This document shows positions 34,219-42,089 of a DNA stretch of 64,000 nt, piece after piece. Below the pieces are notes generated by a model, which saw nothing but the letters and a program-made list of their open reading frames with translations, was not told the DNA's origin and made no database searches. The position numbers and the translations under genes were made by a program. This stretch comes from Pararhodobacter aggregans (lineage in GTDB: Bacteria; Pseudomonadota; Alphaproteobacteria; Rhodobacterales; Rhodobacteraceae), in contig NZ_QDDR01000007.1 of assembly GCF_003075525.1 (NCBI RefSeq), positions 124,001 to 188,000 on the forward strand. The letters are read 5' to 3'. Within the stretch, counting starts at the first letter, position 1; each line of letters starts with the position of its first letter.

Positions 34219-35877
34219 TCACACGCGCTGCATGTTGTAATCGCCGCGCACGCCGGTGCCGTAGCGCTGCAGCGCACCGTCCTTGCCGGTGGCGTTGGGG
34301 CGGTTGAAGATCCAGTTCTGCCAGGCGGTCAGGCGACCGAAGATCCGGGTCTCCATCGTCTCGGGGCCGGCGAAGCGCAGGTTGGCTTCCATGCCGGTCA
34401 TCGCATCCGGGCTGAACGAGGCGCGCTCTTCCATGAAGATGCGGATCTCGTCGTCCCAGTCGATGTCGTCGAAGGCTTCGGTGACAAGGCCCGCCTCCAT
34501 CGCGTCGTCCGATTCCATCGCCTCGCCGATCCGGGCCTGCAGCGCGCCGACCGCCTCGGGCTCGCCCAGGAAGCGGGTTTGCAGGCGGGTCAGGTCATTG
34601 CCCATCGGGAAGGGGCCGAAGTTGCCTTCGGACAGGGTGACGGTGGCGACCGGGCGGTTGTCGCCCTCGAACTCGCCTTCCATCATGTAGCTGCGGTCCG
34701 AGGCCCAGAGCAGTTCCGCCAGGAAACCGGCATAGCAAGAGCCGTTCTCGACCAGCGCGACCAGCGAGCGCGAGGTCACGTCGACCCGCTTCAGCACGCG
34801 CTTCCAGTATTGCAGGATCTCGCGGCCCAGCCAGTGGTCCTTGTGTTCCAGCAGGAAGGCTTCATGCGCCAGCACGGCCTCGGCGTCGCCTTGCGTGCGG
34901 AACACGACCAGACCCAGCTCCATCTCGTTGAGGCGCAGCTCCAGGATCGCGTCGTCGAATTCCCGGGCGAGGCGCAGCATCCACGACTGGTCGCCCTCGG
35001 CCACCAGCGCCTCGACCGAGGCGGGCACGTCGCGGTCGGGGCCGTTCAGGGTGATCGTCGCCTTGCGGCCCTCGCGGTCCACTTCGACCTCGACCAGCGA
35101 ATAATGGATCGAGCCATTCTCATCGACGGTCTTTTTCAGCGGGGTCAGCGCGATGCCCTGACCCGTCGCCTTGTCCGAGGCCGCGGCGAATTCCTGCGCG
35201 CGCTGGGCGACGGTTTCGTCGAATTTCGAGGTGGCGACCACCTCGTCCACCAGCCGCCAGTCCTTGGCGCGCTTGCCCTTGATGCCTTCTTCCAGCGAGC
35301 AGAAGATATCGGCGAGATCGCGGCGCACCTTGCGCTTGTCGGTGACGCGGGTCAGGCCGCCGGTGCCGGGCAGCACCGCCAGCAGCGGCACCTCCGGCAG
35401 CGACACGGACGAGGCGCTGTCATCGACCAGCATGATGTGGTTGCAGGCCAGCGCCAGCTCATAGCCGCCGCCCGCGCAGGCGCCCTTCACGGCGGCGACG
35501 TATTTCTGGCCCGAGTCGGCCTCGGCCGCCTCGAAGGTGTTGCGGGTCTCGTTGGTGAATTTGCAGAAGTTGACCTTGTGCGCATGGGTCGCGCCGCCCA
35601 GCATGCGGATGTTGGCCCCGGCGCAGAACACCTTGTCCTTGCCCGAGCGCATGACCACCACCTTCACCTCGGGGTGTTCGAAGCGCATCCGCTGCACCAC
35701 GTCGGCCAGTTCGATGTCGACGCCCAGATCGTAGCTGTTCAGCTTCAGCTGGTAGCCGTCGAAGAGCCCGCCGTTCTCGTCCACGTCCATGGTCAGGTTG
35801 GCCACGGCGCCGTCATAGTCCACGCGCCAATGGCGGTACTGGGACGGCTCGGTCTGGAAGTTGATGCGCTTGGTCAC
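34219..35877 (-). CDS. boxC: 2,3-epoxybenzoyl-CoA dihydrolase (benzoyl-CoA-dihydrodiol lyase) BoxC
   Basis: A 552-residue crotonase-superfamily enzyme that adds two waters to the epoxide and cleaves the ring to 3,4-dehydroadipyl-CoA semialdehyde plus formate. GTG 35877 is preceded by GGGAGGATTCCA. The N-terminal half has the oxyanion-hole regions FCAGANIRMLGG and ACAGGGYELALACNHIMLVDD. A second crotonase-like half follows, with VENGSCYAGFLAELLWASDR. Length and two-lobe layout are as in known BoxC. Two TGCA-type operators lie 41-149 nt upstream, so a BoxR-controlled promoter starts here. Confidence 0.96.
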   Translation of the reverse strand: MTKRINFQTEPSQYRHWRVDYDGAVANLTMDVDENGGLFDGYQLKLNSYDLGVDIELADVVQRMRFEHPEVKVVVMRSGKDKVFCAGANIRMLGGATHAHKVNFCKFTNETRNTFEAAEADSGQKYVAAVKGACAGGGYELALACNHIMLVDDSASSVSLPEVPLLAVLPGTGGLTRVTDKRKVRRDLADIFCSLEEGIKGKRAKDWRLVDEVVATSKFDETVAQRAQEFAAASDKATGQGIALTPLKKTVDENGSIHYSLVEVEVDREGRKATITLNGPDRDVPASVEALVAEGDQSWMLRLAREFDDAILELRLNEMELGLVVFRTQGDAEAVLAHEAFLLEHKDHWLGREILQYWKRVLKRVDVTSRSLVALVENGSCYAGFLAELLWASDRSYMMEGEFEGDNRPVATVTLSEGNFGPFPMGNDLTRLQTRFLGEPEAVGALQARIGEAMESDDAMEAGLVTEAFDDIDWDDEIRIFMEERASFSPDAMTGMEANLRFAGPETMETRIFGRLTAWQNWIFNRPNATGKDGALQRYGTGVRGDYNMQRV

Positions 35878-35917
35878 TGGAATCCTCCCTGGGGTCCGTC
35901 GGCAGCCTTGGTTGCGA

Positions 35918-35931
35918 TGCACAATAATGCC
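35918..35931. promoter_or_regulatory. Imperfect BoxR operator upstream of boxC (TGCA-N6-TGCC)
   Basis: TGCACAATAATGCC, 41 nt before the boxC GTG, differs by one base from TGCA-N6-TGCA. The region is markedly AT-richer than the genome. Confidence 0.55.
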
Positions 35932-36012
35932 GACATGGTAAGCGGTAAATACCTATTTTGCCGATTCGGCGGCCGAAGTGCAAAATATTTCCACCGCCAT
36001 CAGCCGTATTTT

Positions 36013-36026
36013 TGCACTATAGTGCA
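36013..36026. promoter_or_regulatory. Perfect BoxR operator (TGCA-CTATAG-TGCA)
   Basis: A perfect 14-bp palindrome TGCACTATAGTGCA, 136 nt upstream of the boxC start. This is the TGCA-N6-TGCA pattern bound by BzdR and BoxR. It overlaps the TAG stop codon (36017-36019) of the upstream DUF309 gene. A lone TGCA also occurs at 35979-35982. Confidence 0.8.
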
Positions 36027-36448
36027 TTTTCCGCCCGAATGCGAGCCTCAAGCTCGGCAACCTGCCGCCGATCCAGCCCCATGACCGACTCACCGCCGCG
36101 CCGGAACCCTTCGCGCAGGGCAGCCTCGGCCAGCGGCAGGATGCGGACAGCGGCTGCCTCGCGACCCATGCGGCGCTTCAACCCGGCGTTGGCCAGCTGG
36201 ATCAGGCCCCGCATGAGTTCCCGCTCGGCGGAAGCCTGCGGCAGGGCGGACCAGATCCCTTCCCAGAATTCATGCGCTTCCCAGTAATAGCCAGCGCGAA
36301 AGGCCGAAAGCCCGCCCTGAAAGGCGGGGCTGAGGGCCAGAGCCTCGGGCGAGAGCGCCTCAAGACCCGCGAGGGCATGGGCAAAGATTGCCGGATCCGG
36401 GCGCGGGTTGCGGCCCGGCAGATGCGGCGCGGGGGGCAGCGGGGTCAC
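36017..36448 (-). CDS. DUF309 domain-containing protein
   Basis: A 143-residue soluble helical protein beginning at GTG 36448, overlapped by the hydrolase stop (GTGA). The family motif is FRAGYYWEAHEFWEGIW (about residues 51-67), with conserved His-Glu, followed by GLIQLANAGLKRRMGRE. DUF309 has no established reaction; its Glu/His cluster suggests a metal or small-ligand site. It is the last gene of the bclA-hydrolase-DUF309 unit, and its stop codon is part of the BoxR operator for boxC. Involvement in benzoate metabolism is inferred from position only. Confidence 0.85.
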   Translation of the reverse strand: MTPLPPAPHLPGRNPRPDPAIFAHALAGLEALSPEALALSPAFQGGLSAFRAGYYWEAHEFWEGIWSALPQASAERELMRGLIQLANAGLKRRMGREAAAVRILPLAEAALREGFRRGGESVMGLDRRQVAELEARIRAENAL

Positions 36449-37257
36449 ACGCCCTCGGGCTGCGCGGCCTCATGCGCCATCAGGCGGGCGGTGAAGAAGC
36501 GCACCGCGTCCAGCACCGCCCCGGGCTGGTCGAATTGCGGCGAGTGGCGGCAATCCTCCAGCGCCAGCACGTCGACCGGCGCGTAAGAGCGCGTCTCGAA
36601 TTCCGCCACCTGCTTCATGGTGCCGTATTGGTCGTCCACACCCTGAATGACCAACGCCGGCACGCGCAGGTAGTCGATGACCTCGCTCACGTCCCAGGCG
36701 GCGAAATCGGGGTTCAGCCAGGCGTCGTTCCAGCCGCGGAAGGTGGCTTCCGGGTCGCGATGGTACTTGCCCATCCTGGCCGCCATCTCGGGCCCGAAGG
36801 CCGCACCGGCGCGGGCGATCTCCGCCAGACCCATGGGTTCCGTGAAGACATGCGGCGCCATCAGGACGATGCCGCGGACGCGGAAATCCTCGACCCGGCC
36901 GGCGTATTCGGCGGCGATGGTGGCGCCGTCGGAATGGCCCATCAGCAGGTAATGGGCCGCGCCGATCTGGTCCAGAACCTCGGGCAGGACGTCCCTGGCC
37001 TGCCGGGTCATGTAGTCGATGGGGAAAGGCAGATCGCCCGCATCGGACTGGCCGTAATTGGCGCGGGAGAAGGCAAAGACGCCGAGGCCGGTGGCCCGTG
37101 CCAGCGCTTCAGGAAAGTCCCGCCAGAGCGCCAGACACCCCAGCCCCTCGTGCAGCAGAACGATCACCGGGCCCGCGTCGCGCTGACCCCAGCAGGCCCA
37201 TTCCAGCCGCTTGCCGCCTGCCGTCAGCCAGCCTTTGCCCGCGTTCCAGTCGATCAT
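36445..37257 (-). CDS. Alpha/beta hydrolase in the box cluster
   Basis: A 270-residue serine hydrolase fold. The oxyanion region is LLHEGLGCLALWRDFPE, the nucleophile elbow LLMGHSDGATIAAEYAG (G-H-S-D-G), the acid in IQGVDDQYG, and the histidine in ALEDCRHSPQFDQPG. ATG 37257 overlaps the bclA stop (ATGA). In aromatic clusters such enzymes hydrolyse esters or ring-cleavage products; candidates are benzoyl esters feeding benzoate or a CoA thioester side product. The substrate cannot be set from sequence. Confidence 0.88.
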   Translation of the reverse strand: MIDWNAGKGWLTAGGKRLEWACWGQRDAGPVIVLLHEGLGCLALWRDFPEALARATGLGVFAFSRANYGQSDAGDLPFPIDYMTRQARDVLPEVLDQIGAAHYLLMGHSDGATIAAEYAGRVEDFRVRGIVLMAPHVFTEPMGLAEIARAGAAFGPEMAARMGKYHRDPEATFRGWNDAWLNPDFAAWDVSEVIDYLRVPALVIQGVDDQYGTMKQVAEFETRSYAPVDVLALEDCRHSPQFDQPGAVLDAVRFFTARLMAHEAAQPEGV

Positions 37258-38801
37258 GCCACAACCTCCGCATCCCGCAGCTTGAAGCGCTGGATCTTGC
37301 CGGTCGCGGTCTTGGGCAATTCGTCCACCACGGTGACCCAACGGGGATATTTCCACATGCCGATCTTTCCCTTGATGTGGTCCTTGAGCGCCTCGGGATC
37401 GAGCGTGGCGCCCTCTTTCAGCACGACGAAAGCGGCGGGCTTGACGAGGTCCTTGTCATCGGCGCGGGCGACGACGGCGGCCTCCAGAATGCCGGGATAT
37501 TCGACCAGCGCCTGTTCGACCTCGAACGGGCCGACCCAGATGCCCGAGACCTTGAACATGTCATCCGTGCGCCCGCAATAGACGAAGCGGCCGTCCCGGG
37601 TGCGCTCGTATTTGTCGCCGGTGCGGGTCCAGTGCCCCTGAAAGGTGCTCATGCTCTTCGATCGCCGGTTCCAGTAGCCCTCGGCACTGGACGGACCGCG
37701 GACCAGCAGCTCGCCGACCTCGCCCTCGGGCACGTCCTGATCGTGTTCGTCGACCAGCCGCACCTCATAGCCCGGCACCGCCACGCCCGAGGTGCCATAG
37801 ACGATGTCGCCCGGGCGGTTCGACAGGAAGATGTGCAGCATCTCGGTCGAGCCCACGCCATCGACGATCTCGGCCGCCCAGAGCTTTTCCCAGCGCTCGC
37901 CGATGTCGCGCGGCAGGGCCTCGCCGGCCGAGGTGCAGAGCCGCAGGGAATGGACGGGCGGCGTGCCCATCTTCTCCTGCTCGGCCACCAGCGCGGCATA
38001 GAGGGTCGGCACGCCGCAGAAGATCGTCGGCTTTTCCTGTGCGAGGATCTCGAACACCGCGTCCGGGGTGGGGCGTCCGGCGAAGATCACCGTGGTCGCG
38101 CCCGCCGACATCGGGAAGGACATGGCATTGCCCAGCCCATAGGCGAAGAACATCTTCGCCGCGCTGAACACCGTATCATCCTCGCGGATGCCCAGCACCT
38201 GATTGCCGAAGGTATCGACCGTGGCCTTCAGGCTGGAATGGATGTGGCGCACGCCCTTCGGCACGCCGGTCGAGCCCGAGGAATAGAGCCAGAAGGCCAG
38301 CTCATCGCCATGGGTCTCGACCGTTTCGACCGGCTCGGCCCCGGCGACGAAATCGGTGTAGCTGACGCATTCGGTGCCGCATTCCTGCTTGGCGCCGATC
38401 ACCACCACGGCCCGCAGGAAGCGGTTGCCGTCCACGGCGGGTTTCACCGTTTCCCACAGCTGTTCGGATACCACGAGGATCGAGGCGCGGCTGTCGTTCA
38501 GGATCGCCTCGTAGACCGAGGCCGAAAGGAGCGTGTTCAGCGGCACCGGGATGGCGCCCGCCTTCAGCGCGCCCCAGAAGACCACCGGAAATTCGATCTG
38601 GTCGCGGACGATCATCGCGATCCGTTCCTCGCGCCGCACGCCGTGGCGGCCCAGCGCCCCGGCGAAGACCGCCGATTGCGCGGCCAGATCGCCATAGCTC
38701 AGGCTGCGCTTCGCGCCATCGGCCTCGCGAAAGGCGGTCCTGGCGGCGCGTCCTTCGGTCACGTGGCGGTCTACGAAATAGACGGCTGCGTTCTCGTTCA
38801 T
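37254..38801 (-). CDS. bclA: Benzoate-CoA ligase
   Basis: A 515-residue ANL-superfamily adenylating enzyme that makes benzoyl-CoA from benzoate, ATP and CoA. The P-loop is WLYSSGSTGVPKGVRH (about residue 178), the adenylate motif GVGSTEMLHIFLSN and the hinge YCGRTDDMFKVSGIWV. The catalytic lysine is in LPKTATGKIQRFKL near the end. Local sequence is of the BclA/BadA branch. ATG 38801 follows GGGAGGATTTTG. It heads the operon, with two BoxR operators 64-128 nt upstream. Confidence 0.95.
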   Translation of the reverse strand: MNENAAVYFVDRHVTEGRAARTAFREADGAKRSLSYGDLAAQSAVFAGALGRHGVRREERIAMIVRDQIEFPVVFWGALKAGAIPVPLNTLLSASVYEAILNDSRASILVVSEQLWETVKPAVDGNRFLRAVVVIGAKQECGTECVSYTDFVAGAEPVETVETHGDELAFWLYSSGSTGVPKGVRHIHSSLKATVDTFGNQVLGIREDDTVFSAAKMFFAYGLGNAMSFPMSAGATTVIFAGRPTPDAVFEILAQEKPTIFCGVPTLYAALVAEQEKMGTPPVHSLRLCTSAGEALPRDIGERWEKLWAAEIVDGVGSTEMLHIFLSNRPGDIVYGTSGVAVPGYEVRLVDEHDQDVPEGEVGELLVRGPSSAEGYWNRRSKSMSTFQGHWTRTGDKYERTRDGRFVYCGRTDDMFKVSGIWVGPFEVEQALVEYPGILEAAVVARADDKDLVKPAAFVVLKEGATLDPEALKDHIKGKIGMWKYPRWVTVVDELPKTATGKIQRFKLRDAEVVA

Positions 38802-38864
38802 CAAAATCCTCCCGCGCGGGCACGGCCCCCTCCCGGGCCGGGGCGCAGACTCGCGCCGCCGCTG

Positions 38865-38878
38865 TGCGATATAGTGCA
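38865..38878. promoter_or_regulatory. BoxR operator 1 upstream of bclA (TGCG-N6-TGCA)
   Basis: TGCGATATAGTGCA, 64 nt before the bclA ATG. The right half ATATAGTGCA matches the boxC operator half CTATAGTGCA at nine of ten positions. Confidence 0.65.
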
Positions 38879-38915
38879 AATATGCGCCTGATGTGCAAGT
38901 TGTTTGTTCTGCTGA

Positions 38916-38929
38916 TGCACTTTCCTGCA
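38916..38929. promoter_or_regulatory. BoxR operator 2 in the bclA/kefF intergenic region (TGCA-N6-TGCA)
   Basis: TGCACTTTCCTGCA has both TGCA boxes with a 6-nt spacer, 115 nt before bclA and 77 nt before the divergent kefF. A further TGCA at 38894-38897 lies between the two operators, all within an AT-richer stretch. Confidence 0.7.
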
Positions 38930-39005
38930 CAAGCGCCCCACAAGGACGCCATTGCCGCCGCCGGCAATCCGCCTCAGATTAGGGCATTCCCCGCAAGGAG
39001 CCGCC

Positions 39006-39602
39006 ATGGCCCGTCTGCTGCATTACGCCGCCCATCCCAGCCCCGGAACCTCGAGCGCCAACAGCGCCATGCTGAAGCGGGTCCGCGGGCTGGAAGGGAT
39101 CACCTCGCTGGACCTCTATGCGGAATATCCCCGCTACGATATCGACATCGAGGACGAACAGCAGCGGCTGCTAGCCCATGACGTGATCGTCCTGCAATTC
39201 CCGCTGTTCTGGTATTCCTGCCCGGCGCTGGTCAAGGAATGGCTGGATCTGGTCTGGGAGCATGGCTTCGCCTATGGGCGGGGCGGCGACCGGCTGAAGG
39301 GCAAGCTGCTGATGCTGGCGGTGACCACCGGCGGCCCGCAGGAGGCCTACGGCGCCGAGGGTTACCAGCATTACGAACTGCGGACCTTCCTGACGCCCTT
39401 CGAACAGGCGGCGCGGCTGGCGCAGATGCGCTTTCTGGCACCCTATGTCCTGCACGGCGCCCTCAAGACCGAGCCCGAGGCGCATGCGCTGGGCTTCCTC
39501 AGGCTGATGACGGCGCTCAGGGACGAACGGCTGGACCTGCGCGCGGCGGAGAGCGCCGATATTCTCACCCATGACACGCTGCCGCTGATGGGGATCAACT
39601 GA
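39006..39602 (+). CDS. kefF: NAD(P)H oxidoreductase, KefF-like ancillary protein
   Basis: A 198-residue flavodoxin-fold quinone reductase. ATG 39006 follows CAAGGAGCCGCC. The FMN region HPSPGTSSANSAML and the family motif VLQFPLFWYSCPALVKEWLD are clear. KefF binds the cytosolic side of KefC, helps activate K+ efflux and reduces quinones. Its stop overlaps the kefC start (TGATG), supporting the pairing. It diverges from bclA across the BoxR sites, so benzoate-linked control is possible. Confidence 0.9.
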   Translation: MARLLHYAAHPSPGTSSANSAMLKRVRGLEGITSLDLYAEYPRYDIDIEDEQQRLLAHDVIVLQFPLFWYSCPALVKEWLDLVWEHGFAYGRGGDRLKGKLLMLAVTTGGPQEAYGAEGYQHYELRTFLTPFEQAARLAQMRFLAPYVLHGALKTEPEAHALGFLRLMTALRDERLDLRAAESADILTHDTLPLMGIN

Positions 39603-41518
39603 TGTCGGATTTCCTGCTGCTCGCCTTCCTGTTCCTGATCGCCGGGGTCGCCGCGGTCCCCATCGCCACCGCGCTGGGGCTGGGCTCGGTCCTGGGCTAC
39701 CTGATCGCCGGGATCGCGCTGAGCCCGATCCTGCTGCTGCTGGAGGTGGATGTCGTCTCGATCCAGCATTTCGCCGAATTCGGCGTGGTGATGATGCTGT
39801 TCCTCGTCGGGCTGGAACTGGAGCCGAAACGCCTGTGGGAAATGCGCAACCGCCTGCTGGGGCTGGGCGGATTGCAGGTGGGGCTGACGGCCGCGCTGAT
39901 CGCGGGCGTGCTGATCGCCTTTCAGATGGATTGGCGGATCGCCGTGGCGGTCGGGCTGATCCTGGCCATGTCCTCGACCGCCATCGTGTTGCAGACGCTG
40001 GCCGAGAAGGGGCTCCTCAGGGGCGACGGCGGGCAGGCGAGTTTCTCGGTCCTGCTGTTTCAGGACATCGCCGTGATCCCGATTCTGGCGCTGGTGCCGC
40101 TGCTGGCGATGCCCGGGGCGCATCACGCCGGGGCCGAGGACGGGCACGGCGCGGGAATGTCGCTGGTCGCGGATCTGGCGGGCTGGCAGGCGGCGCTGGT
40201 CACGGCCGGGGCGATTGCGCTGGTCATCGCCGGCGGCATGTTCCTGACCCGTCCGCTGTTTCGCTACATCGCCAAGGCCCGGCTGCGCGAGATCTTCGTG
40301 GCCACCGCGCTGATGTTCGTGGTCGGCATCGCGCTTCTGATGACGCTGGTGGGCCTCTCGCCCGCGCTGGGCACGTTCCTCGCGGGTGTGGTGCTGGCCA
40401 ACAGCGAATACCGGCACGAGCTGGAATCGGACATCGACCCGTTCCGCGGGCTGCTGCTGGGTCTGTTCTTCATGACCGTCGGCGCGGCGATCAATTTCCA
40501 GATGCTGTGGGACGACCTGTTCCCGATCCTGGGCCTGACATTCGCTGTCATTGCGGCCAAGGCGCTGGTGCTGCTGATCCTCGCCCGGATCTTCGCGCTC
40601 AGGGGGTCCGAGAAGTTCCTCTTCGGTCTGGGGCTGGCGCAGGCGGGGGAATTCGGCTTCGTGCTGAGCTCGTTCGCGGTGTCCAACCTGGTCCTGCCCG
40701 AGACGATGGCGCCAAGGCTCAACCTCATCATCACCTTGTCGATGATGCTGACCCCGGGGCTGTTCATCCTGTACGAACGGGTGATCCGGCCCGCCTTCGA
40801 CCGCCCGGTCGTCCGCGAGGATGACGAGATCACCGAAAAGGGCACCGCGATCATCGCCGGGCACGGGCGCTTCGGCGGCATCGTCAACCGGATGCTGCTG
40901 GCGGCGGGCTACAAGACGACGGTGCTGGACCATTCGGCGGCGCAGCTCGACATGCTCAGGGTCTTCGGCTTCAACGTCTATTACGGCGATGCCTCGCGCC
41001 CGGACCTCTTGCATGCGGCGGGGATCGAGGAGGCGACGCTCCTCGTCATCGCCATCGACGACCCGGCGCAGGCGGTGGCGATCGTGCATCACGTCTCCCA
41101 GAACCACCCGCATGTCCACATCATCGCCCGGGCCCGCGACCGGCACCATGTCTACGAGCTGTACAACGCCGGCTGCCGGGACGTGATCCGCGAGACCTTC
41201 GATTCCTCGGTACGGGCCGGGCGTTCGTCCTACGAGGCGCTGGGCATGCATCCGTTCGAGGCCGAGCGGCTGGCGCGGGCCTTCGTCAAGGCCGACCGCC
41301 ACGCGCTTTATGAACTGGCGCAGGTCTGGGATCCGGAGATCCCCGAGACCCAGAACCCCGCCTATGTGCAGAAGGTGCGCGAGATGAACGAGGTGATGGA
41401 GCCCGGCGCCGCGCTGGGTGCCTTCCGCGAGCGGCACGAGCGCGGCTGGACCCCGCCCTCGCCCCAGGACACCGAAACCGACCGCCAGCGGATCGAGGCG
41501 GCGCGCGACGGGGCCTGA
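39602..41518 (+). CDS. kefC: Glutathione-regulated K+ efflux antiporter, KefB/KefC type
   Basis: A 638-residue CPA2 antiporter. About 12 membrane segments occupy residues 1-385, including FAEFGVVMMLFLVGLELEP and MSSTAIVLQTLAEKGLL. A regulatory RCK/TrkA-N domain follows, with nucleotide-binding IIAGHGRFGGIVNRMLL (about 418) and YYGDASRPDLLHAAG. It extrudes K+ and acidifies the cytosol when electrophile-glutathione adducts bind. KefB and KefC are not separable here. The start overlaps kefF. The C-terminal extension after the RCK domain is charged. Confidence 0.92.
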   Translation: MSDFLLLAFLFLIAGVAAVPIATALGLGSVLGYLIAGIALSPILLLLEVDVVSIQHFAEFGVVMMLFLVGLELEPKRLWEMRNRLLGLGGLQVGLTAALIAGVLIAFQMDWRIAVAVGLILAMSSTAIVLQTLAEKGLLRGDGGQASFSVLLFQDIAVIPILALVPLLAMPGAHHAGAEDGHGAGMSLVADLAGWQAALVTAGAIALVIAGGMFLTRPLFRYIAKARLREIFVATALMFVVGIALLMTLVGLSPALGTFLAGVVLANSEYRHELESDIDPFRGLLLGLFFMTVGAAINFQMLWDDLFPILGLTFAVIAAKALVLLILARIFALRGSEKFLFGLGLAQAGEFGFVLSSFAVSNLVLPETMAPRLNLIITLSMMLTPGLFILYERVIRPAFDRPVVREDDEITEKGTAIIAGHGRFGGIVNRMLLAAGYKTTVLDHSAAQLDMLRVFGFNVYYGDASRPDLLHAAGIEEATLLVIAIDDPAQAVAIVHHVSQNHPHVHIIARARDRHHVYELYNAGCRDVIRETFDSSVRAGRSSYEALGMHPFEAERLARAFVKADRHALYELAQVWDPEIPETQNPAYVQKVREMNEVMEPGAALGAFRERHERGWTPPSPQDTETDRQRIEAARDGA

Positions 41519-41585
41519 GGGGAACAGGCGGCAGGGTGGCGCGTTTTCCTGACAACAGCGAAACGCCAACCGAAAGGACGATGCG

Positions 41586-42086
41586 ATGAACGCCTATGCC
41601 GCCATCACCGAAGACCCGCGCCACGCTCTGGAGAAAGGGCTGGAAAAGGTCCGTGCCGGAATGCTGGGGGTGCAGGGCTCTGCCCAGCACATGCAGCCGA
41701 TGACCCATTTCGCCGACTGGCCGCAGAACCGGCTGTGGTTCCTGACTTCGAAGGACACCGACCTCGTGCGCAGCCTGTCCCCGGGCGCCCGGGCGCATTT
41801 CTGCGTCATGGACGAAAAGCACGGGTTCGACGCCTGCCTCGCCGGGCACCTGACCGAGGATCTGGACCGCGCCAGGCTGGACGAGTACTGGTCCCCCGTC
41901 GCCGCCGCCTGGTTCAAGGGCGGCAAGGAGGACCCGATGCTGACCATGCTGCGCCTCGATCTGGCCGATGCCGCGCTCTGGGGCAGCACCGGCAATCCGG
42001 TGAAATTCGGCTTCGAGGTGCTGAAGGCCAACCTGTCGAAGGACGAGACGCCGGATCTGGGCGTCCACCGCGTCCTGACCTTCTGA
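41586..42086 (+). CDS. Pyridoxamine 5'-phosphate oxidase-like (general stress protein 26) family
   Basis: A 166-residue split-barrel flavin-binding-like protein. MQPMTHFADWPQNRLWFLTSKDTDLV and the C-terminal WGSTGNPVKFGFEVLKANLSK match the stress-protein branch, rather than PdxH itself. Such proteins bind FMN/FAD or heme, but the reaction is generally unknown. The ATG follows GAAAGGACGATGCG. It is convergent with the YihY gene, whose stop lies 3 nt away. Confidence 0.88.
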   Translation: MNAYAAITEDPRHALEKGLEKVRAGMLGVQGSAQHMQPMTHFADWPQNRLWFLTSKDTDLVRSLSPGARAHFCVMDEKHGFDACLAGHLTEDLDRARLDEYWSPVAAAWFKGGKEDPMLTMLRLDLADAALWGSTGNPVKFGFEVLKANLSKDETPDLGVHRVLTF

Positions 42087-42089
42087 GCC

